Shown here: piece by piece, positions 44,713 through 53,035 of the stretch
How positions within the stretch are numbered: position 1 is the first letter of the stretch
Layout of the letters: each line of letters starts with the position of its first letter
From: Pseudomonadota bacterium
GTDB taxonomy: Bacteria > Desulfobacterota > Desulfobulbia > Desulfobulbales > Desulfocapsaceae
Length of the DNA: 64,000 nt
Direction: 5' to 3'
NCBI GenBank assembly: GCA_018820855.1
Contig: JAHJNL010000036.1
Location: 1-64,000, forward strand
Program-made: the position numbers and the translations under genes
Notes under the pieces: generated by a model
The model's input: the letters and a program-made list of their open reading frames with translations, nothing else
What the model was told of the DNA's origin: nothing
The model's database searches: none

Positions 44713-44800
44713 ATAAATTTCGCTTATGATAAGTATCAGTTAACGTGGTGACTGGAATACGGTCATCATTGGAACCTTAAAAAAGTCAAGAGTCAAGCCC

Positions 44801-45361
44801 ATGGGGAAGCCATCCACTACACTCGATCCAGCTTTTAACAGGGAAGTTACTTCGCTTCCTGGCGGAGAACACCTTAACAGTTGCTTTGCCTGCGGAGCCT
44901 GCAGCGGAATATGTCCGGTCAGTCAGGCCATTCCGGAATTTGATCCGCGAAAAATAATACACATGATCCGGATGGGTATGAAAGATAGACTCCTCGGTTC
45001 GGACCTGCTTTGGTACTGTTCCGGTTGTCAGTCCTGTGTCTTTGTCTGTCCTCAGGATGTACGCTTTGCCGAAATCATGGGTGCTGTCTCCAAGCTGGCC
45101 CTGAAAGAAGGATATGTAAGTAAAGAGGAGTTGATCGAAAAGGGCAAGGCTGCCAAGGTGGAGCGTGATCTCTGCGTTGCCTGTCTTACCTGTGTTCGCA
45201 CCTGCCCCTGGTCCATTCCCAAGATCGACAAACTGGGTGTGGCAACCATTGATGTAGAAGCATGCCGGGCCTGTGGCATCTGTGTCGAAGAGTGTCCGGC
45301 CAGGGCCATTACCCTTAATGTTTCTCAGGATGAACGGCTCATAGCCGCATGTGGTGTTTGA
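44801..45361 (+). CDS. HdrC-like iron-sulfur protein with extra ferredoxin domain
   Basis: A 186-residue electron carrier with four Cys clusters: CFACGACSGICPVS and CSGCQSCVFVCPQD (HdrC-like), then CVACLTCVRTCPWS and CRACGICVEECPAR (a 2x[4Fe-4S] ferredoxin). HdrC normally passes electrons between HdrA and HdrB. The extra ferredoxin half makes a longer wire than the standard subunit. It heads a three-gene row with mvhD and metV. Confidence 0.85.
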   Translation: MGKPSTTLDPAFNREVTSLPGGEHLNSCFACGACSGICPVSQAIPEFDPRKIIHMIRMGMKDRLLGSDLLWYCSGCQSCVFVCPQDVRFAEIMGAVSKLALKEGYVSKEELIEKGKAAKVERDLCVACLTCVRTCPWSIPKIDKLGVATIDVEACRACGICVEECPARAITLNVSQDERLIAACGV

Positions 45362-45498
45362 GATATAAGGCACTGGTAGATTCTTACAGGGCCAAGTTAT
45401 ACCAGGGAGTGAGTCCTTGGTGAATTATTACAATAAAAGAACTGCTTCGGCCTGGTTGCTCTAACCAGTCGAAATTTGATACGTATGAGAGGAACGAG

Positions 45499-45915
45499 AT
45501 GAGTTTTGATCCTGCTATAACCCTGTTCAGCTGCCATTATACCTCCCAGCAGAGCTGCGCCGAAGAGGGCAAGGAACTCGCGCAGTTGGGCTTTCCGTCC
45601 AGCATCAGTCTGGTCAGGGTTCCCTGCACCGGGAAGCTGCAGGTAACCACCCTGCTCAAGGCCTTTGAAGATGGGGCTGATGGTGTTTACGTTGTGGGGT
45701 GTCCTGTGGACGGTTGTCACAATGTGAAAGGCAGTGCCCGTGCTGCCAAGCGGGTCGCTGCTGTCAGAGCCGCTCTCGAAGAATTAGGTGTGGAGGGTGA
45801 GCGCATTGCCATGTATCACCTGCCCCGCGGTCTGCATCCCGAGTTTGTGGAAAAGGGAAAAGAGATGGACAGTCGGATTCGTGATCTTGGCCCAAGCCCC
45901 TTTGTATTAGCTTGA
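45499..45915 (+). CDS. mvhD: MvhD-like hydrogenase/Hdr iron-sulfur subunit
   Basis: A 138-residue [2Fe-2S] protein that hands electrons to HdrA. Family segments: ITLFSCHYTSQQSCAEEG, VRVPCTGKLQVTTLLKAFED, GVYVVGCPVDGCHNVKGS and the C-terminal YHLPRG. All expected positions are Cys, not Sec. GAGAGGAACGAG precedes the ATG. It lies 137 bp after hdrC and 161 bp before metV. Confidence 0.9.
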   Translation: MSFDPAITLFSCHYTSQQSCAEEGKELAQLGFPSSISLVRVPCTGKLQVTTLLKAFEDGADGVYVVGCPVDGCHNVKGSARAAKRVAAVRAALEELGVEGERIAMYHLPRGLHPEFVEKGKEMDSRIRDLGPSPFVLA

Positions 45916-46076
45916 AGGTGAAGGTGTTGTAAGTCTGAAAAAGTAATTTGCAGGCGCTGCCGGCGTCTTGTAGAGACATGGAACTTCAAGCTCCCTGTCA
46001 AATGTGATTAAATTGGAAAAACGTTAATTTCATATGGCTAAGTAGATACAACGCCAGATATGAGTGGAGTAGAGAA

Positions 46077-46745
46077 ATGATTGTTGCAGAACGAAAACCC
46101 ATGGCAGAAATTATTGAAATGGTGAAGGACTGCAAAAAAGTCCTGGTACTGGCCTGTCGTGGCTGTGTCACTGTCTGCTCGGCAGGAGGGGAAAGGGAGG
46201 CTGAGATCCTGGCCTCGCTTCTTCGTCTTGGCATGAGAAAGGAAGGCAAGACTGTCGAAGTCACCATCGGCAGCCTGGTTCGTCAGTGCGACCGTGAATA
46301 CATTGATGAGATTGACCAGTGGAAAGGACAGTATGATGCCGTGGTTTCCACTGCATGTGGAGTGGGAGTGAACTTTATCTCCAATCTGCGCAAGGACACC
46401 ATGGTTTATCCGGCACTCAACACCACCTTTTTCGGCGGTTCTGCCAAGCAGGGTGAATGGACGGAACAGTGTGCCGGTTGTGGAAACTGTATCCTCCATC
46501 TTACCGGCGGACTCTGTCCGGTGGCGCGTTGCGCTAAAAGTCTGATGAACGGCCCCTGTGGCGGTTCTGTGGATGGTAAATGCGAAATTGACAAGAATGT
46601 GGAGTGCGTCTGGCAGTCTATCCATGATCGCCTCGGGTCCTTTAACCGCTCCGCTCAGATGGAAGTTATTGCACCCATCCGTGACTGGTCCACGGCCGGA
46701 CATGGCGGCCCGCGCAAGACCGTACGTGACGATTTAACCGTGTAA
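46077..46745 (+). CDS. metV: MetV-like methylenetetrahydrofolate reductase C-terminal domain protein
   Basis: A 222-residue zinc/Fe-S protein of the MTHFR-C family that partners MetF in the acetogen-type 5,10-methylene-THF reductase. Seen are VLVLACRGCVTVCSAGGE, STACGVGVNFIS, and the C-terminal Cys-rich QCAGCGNCILHLTGGLCPVA with GPCGGSVDGKCEI. Together with the HdrC- and MvhD-like proteins it suggests a MetFV-Hdr-MvhD complex. metF and hdrA/B are not in this window, so the complex must recruit subunits encoded elsewhere, or this is a variant. GGAGTAGAGAA precedes the start. Confidence 0.88.
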   Translation: MIVAERKPMAEIIEMVKDCKKVLVLACRGCVTVCSAGGEREAEILASLLRLGMRKEGKTVEVTIGSLVRQCDREYIDEIDQWKGQYDAVVSTACGVGVNFISNLRKDTMVYPALNTTFFGGSAKQGEWTEQCAGCGNCILHLTGGLCPVARCAKSLMNGPCGGSVDGKCEIDKNVECVWQSIHDRLGSFNRSAQMEVIAPIRDWSTAGHGGPRKTVRDDLTV

Positions 46746-46793
46746 CTTGTGCTCATTGATTAGAAGTCCTTGTAATTTATCAGGGCTTGAGAT

Positions 46794-46837
46794 AAAAATC
46801 GCTTTTGTGCCTGTGGCATGGAAGCGATTTTTTTTTG
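46794..46837 (+). terminator. Terminator after metV
   Basis: Stem AAAAATCGCTT/AAGCGATTTTT with a 17-base loop and a T-run of about nine. It ends the hdrC-mvhD-metV transcript 20 bp before the MoeA-like gene. Confidence 0.85.
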
Positions 46838-46857
46838 TTTAAGGAAGGGAAAAGCAT

Positions 46858-48108
46858 ATGGGGGCAGACAGGGAGCAGGGAGTGGATTTGAAAACAGCCC
46901 AGCGCATGATTCTTGGCGAGTGCGCAGTCCTGCCCGAGGAGACAGTCCCCCTGGGTGAGTGTCTGGATCGTTTCTCGGCCCGTTCCCTGCCTGCCCTGGA
47001 ACCTCTGCCCGGTTTTGATCAGTCGTTACGCGATGGTTATGGCATTGCCAGGCCGGAGCAGGGTGCAGGTGGAAAAAGCAGCCGTTGTTTTCGTGTGGTG
47101 AGCGAGGTTGCTGCCGGGGATACCCGGAAGTTTCGTCTGCACACAGGTCAGGCTGTGCGCATTATGACCGGCGGCTTGCTTCCTCTTGGCTGCCTGGGAG
47201 TGGTCCCCCAGGAGTGCTGCCGGACGGAAAACGGTACAGTTGAAGTCCCTGACCGTTTTTTGCGACAGACTGGTTTTTTCGTCCATGCCCGAGGCAGTAA
47301 TATGGCTAAAGGGTCTGTTATCGTTTCCCGGGGAACCCCAGTCAGGCCGGAACATCAGATTGATCTTGCCGGGGTGGGTTATCATGCGCTTCCCGTGGTT
47401 GAGAAACCACGGGTAAGTTTTTTCTGTACCGGCAGTGAACTGGTCCCCCATGCCACTGGGAAAATTGATGGACAAAAGTTTTCTGCAAATCCCTATCTGC
47501 TGCAGAGCCTGATCAGACTTGCGGGAGCTATTCCCCAAAATCTGGGTATGGTGGCGGATGACCTGGATGCTGTCTGTCAGGTTTTTACCGGAATAGATCG
47601 TGCTGGGGCTGATGTTATTATCAGTACCGGGGGCATGGGGCCCGGTAAGTTTGATCTTATCGAGGAGGCCTTTTCCCGTGTTGGCGGCAAGGTTATCTAT
47701 CGGTCTCTCAAATTACGACCCGGAACATCGACGATTTTCGGATTGCTCGGCACCACTCTCTTCTTCGGAATGCCCGGCCCACCTCCGGCTGTACATCTTC
47801 TTTTTAATGAGCTGCTGCATCCGGCACTTCTCCGCTTGCAGGGTGCCGGCCCCTGTACTCCAAAGCAGATCCGGGCCCGTTTGACAGAGGAGCTGGTTTT
47901 AAAAAAAAGGGATTTCCCCCGCCTGAAAAACGGAAGACTGACCATTGAGAATGGGGCCTGTCTGGTTCGTCCGGCCCGCCGCAATGATCCGGCAAGCTGT
48001 TACATCTACTGTCCGGCGGGCAGGCGCGTACTCCGCAGTGGTGAAATGGTTCGAGTTCATCTCGTGGGGGGGCACTTTGCGTCTTCATCTCCTGTAAATT
48101 TCGGCTGA
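46858..48108 (+). CDS. MoeA-like molybdopterin molybdotransferase
   Basis: A 416-residue protein with the MoeA order: N-terminal domain with FDQSLRDGY (in place of FDNSxMDGY), RIMTGGLLPLG, the MoaB/Mog-like domain with ISTGGMGPGKFDLI, LFFGMPGPPPAVHLLF and a C-terminal beta domain. MoeA inserts molybdate into adenylated molybdopterin. Several signature residues deviate from E. coli MoeA, so it may be a paralogue. GGAAGGG precedes the ATG. Its 3' end overlaps convergent mutM by 52 bp. Confidence 0.85.
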   Translation: MGADREQGVDLKTAQRMILGECAVLPEETVPLGECLDRFSARSLPALEPLPGFDQSLRDGYGIARPEQGAGGKSSRCFRVVSEVAAGDTRKFRLHTGQAVRIMTGGLLPLGCLGVVPQECCRTENGTVEVPDRFLRQTGFFVHARGSNMAKGSVIVSRGTPVRPEHQIDLAGVGYHALPVVEKPRVSFFCTGSELVPHATGKIDGQKFSANPYLLQSLIRLAGAIPQNLGMVADDLDAVCQVFTGIDRAGADVIISTGGMGPGKFDLIEEAFSRVGGKVIYRSLKLRPGTSTIFGLLGTTLFFGMPGPPPAVHLLFNELLHPALLRLQGAGPCTPKQIRARLTEELVLKKRDFPRLKNGRLTIENGACLVRPARRNDPASCYIYCPAGRRVLRSGEMVRVHLVGGHFASSSPVNFG

Positions 48109-48929
48109 CAGCAGGGGCAGAAAAAACTTGCCCGTCCACCGAGCTGCATCTTTTTTATTGGGGTGTGGCAGCGGGAGCAGGGTTCTCCTGTCTTCCCGTA
48201 GATAAGAAAATTCATCTGAAAATAGCCTCCCTCGCCCGAGGCGTTGACAAAGTCGCTGATAGTGGATCCACCACAGTCAATTGCCTGTCTCAGCGTTTTC
48301 CGCAGGACAATCAGTAAGCGTTTCCACTCCTTGGCAGACAGAGACGATGCCGGCTGCTGCGGATGGATCTGAGCCCGGTACAGGGCCTCGTTGGCGTATA
48401 TGTTTCCGATGCCGGCCACTATGTGGCTGTCCATAAGGAAGGACTTTATCGGCTGGCTGCGGCCTGTTGCCCGCTGTATGAGGTAGGCTGCCGAACAGTT
48501 GCGGGAAAGGGGTTCAGGACCGATTGCGGAAAAGAAATCTTTTTCTTCTGCTCTGCCGTTTTTTAAAGAGAGCAGGCGAACGGAGCCAAATCTCCTGGTA
48601 TCATTATATCGAATTTCTGTGTTGTTATCTAACAGCCAGCATACATGATCATGGGTCTTTTCCGGAGAACCTGCCGGGAAGATACCAAGGTTCCCTGTCA
48701 TTCCCAGGTGAATGATGAGGCCGGATCCCTTGTCTGTTTTCAAAATCAGGTATTTGGCCCTTCTTGTGAGGCTCACAATCTTTTGGCCGCAGAGTTCATC
48801 GTTCATCTCCCGGCAGAGTACAGGAGTACGCAGCTGCTTGCCCGAACAGCGTATGGTGAGAATTGTCCTGTCAAAAATATGAGGTTGGAGGCCTCTGCAG
48901 ACGACTTCGACTTCAGGCAGTTCTGGCAT
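48057..48929 (-). CDS. mutM: Formamidopyrimidine-DNA glycosylase MutM (Fpg)
   Basis: Removes 8-oxoguanine and related lesions. About 290 residues starting at the catalytic MPELPEVEVV (Pro2 after Met removal, Glu3). It has the H2TH segment around GIGNIYANEALYRAQIHP with the conserved Lys in QPIKSFLMD, and the C-terminal zinc finger CSRCHTPIKK ... FFCPCC. The start at 48929 is fixed by the need for an N-terminal Pro. It overlaps the PPTase gene by 17 bp. Confidence 0.96.
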   Translation of the reverse strand: MPELPEVEVVCRGLQPHIFDRTILTIRCSGKQLRTPVLCREMNDELCGQKIVSLTRRAKYLILKTDKGSGLIIHLGMTGNLGIFPAGSPEKTHDHVCWLLDNNTEIRYNDTRRFGSVRLLSLKNGRAEEKDFFSAIGPEPLSRNCSAAYLIQRATGRSQPIKSFLMDSHIVAGIGNIYANEALYRAQIHPQQPASSLSAKEWKRLLIVLRKTLRQAIDCGGSTISDFVNASGEGGYFQMNFLIYGKTGEPCSRCHTPIKKMQLGGRASFFCPCCQPKFTGDEDAKCPPTR

Positions 48930-49710
48930 GGGGCCTCGGTGGGTTGGAGTTTCCCGTGTGCTGGTCGTTAAGACAACAGAGGGCCATTCCATAACCGTTG
49001 TTGAGGAGTCCTGTGATTACAGGGAGGCTGGTTTCCTGCACAGTTGCAGTGGAAAAGTGAAAGAGTGCCGCTCGATTAGCTGTATCGGAAATTTTGCAAA
49101 GCTGTATTTCTTGAAAGCCGGGAATTCCTTCGGCACTGAGCATCTTTTTGATGGCCTCTTTTCCTGTCCAGAGCAGGGCGAGTCCTGAGAGCTGTGAGAG
49201 GTGGGGAAGGGCTTCTTGTATCTGCTGGAGTTCTTCTTCGGTGCAAAATTTTTCTTTGACTCGCTGCAGCCCTTCGCTTGGAAACTGAATATCAATACCG
49301 CAGCGGGTCGTACTGACCAAGGCTGCTGCAAAAGACTTGGAATGGGTGATGGAGAGTTGAGGAAAAGGAAAGGCAATCCCCGGTAATTGATCAAAATAGG
49401 GCTGACCTGATTCTTCTGATGCAACTCTGCACTGGTTGTGCTCAGGAATAAGAGGGGTTTTTGGGGCGTGGCGGAGGAAGGCACGCAGGGCCTGTTTGGC
49501 GCAAATTCTGCCGCTCAGCCATTCCTTGCGCCGTTTCGGATAGACATAGCCCGCCAACTGCACCATCTCTTTAGTATGGAGCCACGATCTAAGAATTGCT
49601 TCGTCTTGTTCCAGGTCTGGCAAAGGCAGTATAGCCACGGTAGGGAAGGAACCGGGAAAAAGGGTATTGCACAGAGCTGTCAGGGGTGGGGGAAGGATGT
49701 CAAAAATCAC
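48913..49710 (-). CDS. 4'-phosphopantetheinyl transferase (Sfp type)
   Basis: A 265-residue PPTase that activates acyl- or peptidyl-carrier proteins. The motifs are RRKEWLSGRICAKQALRAFL, QLSITHSKSFAAALV, CGIDIQ (the Mg-binding Asp in GIDI) and LLWTGKEAIKKML. It is longer than AcpS, as expected for the Sfp group. No carrier-protein or PKS gene is in the window. Overlaps mutM in the same operon. Confidence 0.88.
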   Translation of the reverse strand: MIFDILPPPLTALCNTLFPGSFPTVAILPLPDLEQDEAILRSWLHTKEMVQLAGYVYPKRRKEWLSGRICAKQALRAFLRHAPKTPLIPEHNQCRVASEESGQPYFDQLPGIAFPFPQLSITHSKSFAAALVSTTRCGIDIQFPSEGLQRVKEKFCTEEELQQIQEALPHLSQLSGLALLWTGKEAIKKMLSAEGIPGFQEIQLCKISDTANRAALFHFSTATVQETSLPVITGLLNNGYGMALCCLNDQHTGNSNPPRPHARTA

Positions 49711-49827
49711 TCCTTGCTCCTATTTATAAATGAGGGTAACATTAACTTCTTGCATTTCCAACTGGTTCTGCTATCTAACGTTATAAGTAACTTTAAAATA
49801 CTACTTTATCTTCAATAAGGATTGCCA

Positions 49828-50442
49828 ATGAATAGTGCCTTTCAGTTGACAGGATATGATTTTGTCATCATTGCTCTGCTGCTCCTCTTCACCCTGCGCG
49901 GTTTTTGGGTGGGCTTTTTGCGGCAAATCACGGTACTGGTTGCCCTGCTCGTTGGTTACGTCATTGCCGGTCAGTATCATGACAAACTCTTTCCGTTTTT
50001 GCGAGGGGTAACGGATAATCCCCATGCAATTTTCTGGACGTCCTACGCGATTCTCTTCGCTTTCACCTATGTAGTCACCATGATAGCGGGCAAGGGGCTG
50101 GCCAGGGTAGTGGAGCTGACCGTTGCCGGCTGGTTCGACAAAATCCTGGGCGGTGCGCTTGGCGTAATCAAGGGCGGAATCCTGGTTATTCTCCTCAATA
50201 TGGTCCTGACCGGAGTTCTTGCCCCTGAAAATCCCATGATTCGCAGCTGCCGGCTCTGCCCCTATGTGAAGCAGGCGACTGAAGTCTTTCGCAGTCTGAT
50301 CAAGGATGATAAGATGCGCGAGTCCTTTCTGCAAAAAGAGCCCGCCATATCCTCTGAGAAGGCAACTGAATCCTTAGAGCCTACGGTGCGCCCTTTTGTT
50401 CCCACTGAATTTCCCGAAGATCAGCCCTCTACGGTAAAATGA
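49828..50442 (+). CDS. CvpA-family membrane protein
   Basis: A 204-residue protein with about four TM segments and the CvpA fold (YDFVIIALLLLFTLRGFWVG, then GFLRQITVLVALLVGYVIA), followed by a cytosolic tail rich in Pro and Glu. CvpA is linked to colicin V production and, in other bacteria, bile or envelope stress tolerance. The ATG at 49828 has AAGG 8 bases upstream. The 3' end overlaps the convergent glycosyltransferase gene by 69 bp. Confidence 0.85.
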   Translation: MNSAFQLTGYDFVIIALLLLFTLRGFWVGFLRQITVLVALLVGYVIAGQYHDKLFPFLRGVTDNPHAIFWTSYAILFAFTYVVTMIAGKGLARVVELTVAGWFDKILGGALGVIKGGILVILLNMVLTGVLAPENPMIRSCRLCPYVKQATEVFRSLIKDDKMRESFLQKEPAISSEKATESLEPTVRPFVPTEFPEDQPSTVK

Positions 50443-51114
50443 GGCCAGCGTCTTTGCCGGAACACCCAGGTGATATGCACAAATGATCAGTTGATTAATC
50501 AGGGTCGTTTGCACAGGGCCCAACCGCTGCCAGCGTCTGCCGGAGGTTGTGACTTCTTGCGGCAGGGTGACCACCTTTCCTCTTTTCTTTGCTTGTCTGA
50601 CAAAAACGTAGTCTTCCATTATCGGTAATTCCGGAAAACCGCCAAGCTTTATAAAGTTTTCTTTTAGAAGAAAAAAGGCTTGATCTCCGTAGGGCATTTG
50701 CAGAAGCTGTGAGCGAATATTTGCGCCTCGGATAATATTTTTCAAGAGCCAGCCGCCTCCTTCCACATGCAGACGAAAGGCACCCATGATTGTGTCAGGG
50801 CGTGTCAGACATGTTGTCACCATATGGTGAAAATCCGGAGGAAGCAGGGTGTCGGCATGGAGAAAGAGCAGGGTAGGGGCGGAAGCGCATTTCGCCCCGA
50901 AATTCAGCTGCGCTCCCCGTCCCCCTGGACATGCCTCCACCCGAAATCCCAGACTCTGGGCGATCCTGACCGTGTCATCCGTGCTTCCACCATCAATTAC
51001 AATCAGTTCTGCAGCTGTTTTCAGCAGAGGCTGAAGTGCAGAAAGGCTTTGCGCTTCATTGAGGGTGGGAATGATGATGGAAATATTTGAGATCGTCTGC
51101 TCTATCAATGTCAT
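50374..51114 (-). CDS. TIGR04283-type family 2 glycosyltransferase
   Basis: A GT-A glycosyltransferase of 246 residues: ISIIIPTLNEAQSLSALQPL, ELIVIDGGSTDDTV, LLFLHADTLLPPDFH (DxD-like HAD), and GDQAFFLLKENFIKLGGFPE. It resembles the family remembered as TIGR04283, which is often next to the DUF2064/TIGR04282 protein, as here. The start at 51114 (MTLIEQTISN) is a choice among poor ribosome sites and overlaps the neighbouring gene by 59 bp. The pair is annotated in databases as arsenosugar-related, but this role is uncertain. Confidence 0.85.
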   Translation of the reverse strand: MTLIEQTISNISIIIPTLNEAQSLSALQPLLKTAAELIVIDGGSTDDTVRIAQSLGFRVEACPGGRGAQLNFGAKCASAPTLLFLHADTLLPPDFHHMVTTCLTRPDTIMGAFRLHVEGGGWLLKNIIRGANIRSQLLQMPYGDQAFFLLKENFIKLGGFPELPIMEDYVFVRQAKKRGKVVTLPQEVTTSGRRWQRLGPVQTTLINQLIICAYHLGVPAKTLASFYRRGLIFGKFSGNKRAHRRL

Positions 51115-51748
51115 GAAGTGTCGGTAGGGTGTGGATGTGCAGTTTCTGTTTCTGAGCCCGTTCCAGAGTCTTGGACAGGACCTGCGGCGTTGACCAGGGA
51201 ATCTCGCTGAAGAGGTTACGGCAGGCATCAATGCTGACATTTCGGGCCAGTCCGATGAGATAGTAGCCGCCGTCATGGGCAGGACCTATCACCATGTCAT
51301 GATGATGGAGTGAATCCAGAGCATCTTGTAACAGGGAGGCACTGATATCGGGACAGTCTGAGCCGAGAAGGATAACATTCTGTCCCTGTCCCAGAGTCTG
51401 AATGAGTGCCTGGGCCATACGTTGGCCCAATTCCTCTCCTTCCTGCTGCACAAAAGAATAACCATTGCCCAGCCATGCCTCCATATCCTGTCGGGAGCAG
51501 CCATCATAGTAGATACAGAGTTCCGTGTTGTCTCGGCTGATACATGCATCGAGTTCCTTGAGAATGTGGCGTACCAGTTGTTGGTGAATCCTGACAGCAC
51601 CCTGATCGCCAAGTACAGGAATAAGCCGGGTTTTGCATTTGCCGGGGCTTGGATAACGTGTAAAAAGAATGACAAGATCTTGTGAAGATGGCATAAAGGT
51701 ATCTGGGATGGATTTTTTGTTGCGCTGAAAGCCAGGCGACGCCATCAA
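51056..51748 (-). CDS. TIGR04282-type (DUF2064) glycosyltransferase-like protein
   Basis: About 230 residues with a nucleotidyltransferase/GT-A-like fold: LVILFTRYPSPGKCKTRLIPV, ELCIYYDGCSRQDMEAWL, VILLGSDCPDISASLLQDAL and GPAHDGGYYLIGL. This is the DUF2064 family, usually paired with the preceding glycosyltransferase. The start is unclear: Met at 51748 or Met-19 at 51694. Both genes may share an operon. Confidence 0.85.
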   Translation of the reverse strand: MMASPGFQRNKKSIPDTFMPSSQDLVILFTRYPSPGKCKTRLIPVLGDQGAVRIHQQLVRHILKELDACISRDNTELCIYYDGCSRQDMEAWLGNGYSFVQQEGEELGQRMAQALIQTLGQGQNVILLGSDCPDISASLLQDALDSLHHHDMVIGPAHDGGYYLIGLARNVSIDACRNLFSEIPWSTPQVLSKTLERAQKQKLHIHTLPTLHDIDRADDLKYFHHHSHPQ

Positions 51749-51774
51749 GGATAGAAACGACCAATAGACTCGTC

Positions 51775-52563
51775 ATGAAGTCTCACAAACGAAAAAGAAA
51801 GCCGGAATCTTATTCCAAAAGGGACTATCGTCAACTGGTTTCTCAGGCCGGCCTGGTATCTACCCAGATCCGGATCGAAGAAACCGATCTTCATATTCTC
51901 GCAGAGCAAGGGGTTGCAGAACAGGCAACAGATCTTGTTCTTCAGTATCGGGCTCAACTGGAAGGGTATATTGTAAAGTATCCCCAGTTTTGTGCAACAC
52001 TTGATCCACTTCCTCAAGACAAAACTGCACCTCCGCTGGTGCGGGATATGCTGATTGCCGGAATTCAGGCCGGAGTCGGTCCCATGGCTGCTGTGGCAGG
52101 CGGGATTGCCGAATATGTGGGCAGGGGGCTTATGGCTCAGGGGTTCACGGAAATCATGGTTGAGAACGGTGGAGATATCTTTTTGCAGCGATCGTCTGCC
52201 TGTTCGGTTGCCATTTTTGCCGGCGAGTCTCCTCTGAGTTATAAGGTGGGAGTACGGGTGAGTCCAGCGCAGATGCCGCTGGGGATCTGTACTTCTTCCG
52301 GAACAGTTGGCCATTCCCTGAGTCTGGGTGAGGCCGATTCCGTAACTGTGCTGGCCAGGTCCACCCTCCTTGCCGATGCTGCTGCAACACGACTGGGAAA
52401 TGAGGTGGGGCAGGCCAAAGGGGGGAAGGCCGGAGTCGCAAGGGCACTTGACACAGCAAAGGAAATCCCCGGGATTATCGGGGTTGTGGTAATCTGTGGA
52501 GAGCTCATGGGTGCGACAGGAGATGTGGAGCTGGTCAAGATAGATCTGCAGAGTATTCAGTGA
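51775..52563 (+). CDS. UPF0280 family protein
   Basis: A 262-residue protein of the UPF0280 group, structurally akin to ApbE. Seen are PPLVRDMLIAGIQAGVGPMA, EYVGRGLMAQGFTEIMVENG, GGDIFLQ, GICTSSGTVGHSLSLGEADS and ARSTLLADAAATRLGN. The function is not established; the ApbE likeness suggests nucleotide or flavin binding. Operon-like with the PilZ gene (12-bp gap). Confidence 0.88.
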   Translation: MKSHKRKRKPESYSKRDYRQLVSQAGLVSTQIRIEETDLHILAEQGVAEQATDLVLQYRAQLEGYIVKYPQFCATLDPLPQDKTAPPLVRDMLIAGIQAGVGPMAAVAGGIAEYVGRGLMAQGFTEIMVENGGDIFLQRSSACSVAIFAGESPLSYKVGVRVSPAQMPLGICTSSGTVGHSLSLGEADSVTVLARSTLLADAAATRLGNEVGQAKGGKAGVARALDTAKEIPGIIGVVVICGELMGATGDVELVKIDLQSIQ

Positions 52564-52574
52564 GGAGGAAAAAC

Positions 52575-52940
52575 GTGGCTGAGAAAGAAAAGAAGGGGGC
52601 GGAGCAGCGACAGGTTACTCGAAGGCACCTGGTCTTTTACCTGCGGGTCTTTGATGGAATGAGTAGCCGGGTGGTCGGGCATCTGATCGATATCTCAGCA
52701 AAGGGACTTATGCTGCTTTGTGATCAGCCTGTTGCCTTGAATGAGGAATATCGCTTGCGCATGCGTCTGCCGCAGGAAATTGTAGACAGTGATGAGATTG
52801 TTTTCAAGGCAACCAGTCGTTGGTGCCGACCCGATGATAATCCGGATTTTTATATTACCGGTTTCCAGATTCAGGATCTGGACAGCGAGACCGAAAGAAC
52901 GGTCAGTTCCCTGATTGAGGAGTTTGGCTTTTCCGATTAG
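52575..52940 (+). CDS. PilZ-domain protein (1)
   Basis: A 121-residue single-domain PilZ-type protein, a likely c-di-GMP effector. N-terminal RRHLVFYLRVFDG (an R-x(n)-R region) leads to VVGHLIDISAKGLMLL, the D-x-S-x-x-G pattern of PilZ. The GTG at 52575 is used because GAGGAGG lies just before it; the GTG at 52560 would overlap that site. Confidence 0.8.
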   Translation: MAEKEKKGAEQRQVTRRHLVFYLRVFDGMSSRVVGHLIDISAKGLMLLCDQPVALNEEYRLRMRLPQEIVDSDEIVFKATSRWCRPDDNPDFYITGFQIQDLDSETERTVSSLIEEFGFSD

Positions 52941-52957
52941 GGCGAGTGAAGGTGAAA

Positions 52958-53035
52958 AAAGGCTGAATGTTAAAGGCTAAGGGCTAAGACAGACGGGAAG
53001 GGATGTTGCTTTTCCTTCAGCCTTTAGCCTCTTGC
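52958..53035. repeat. Inverted GGCTGAAG-type repeat (4), overlapping the rfbD stop
   Basis: Left arm AAGGCTGAATGTTAAAGGCT and right arm CCTTCAGCCTTTAGCCTC around a GTTGCTTTTC core that is also seen at 61150-61165. The right arm supplies the last codons and TGA stop of rfbD. Confidence 0.7.
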
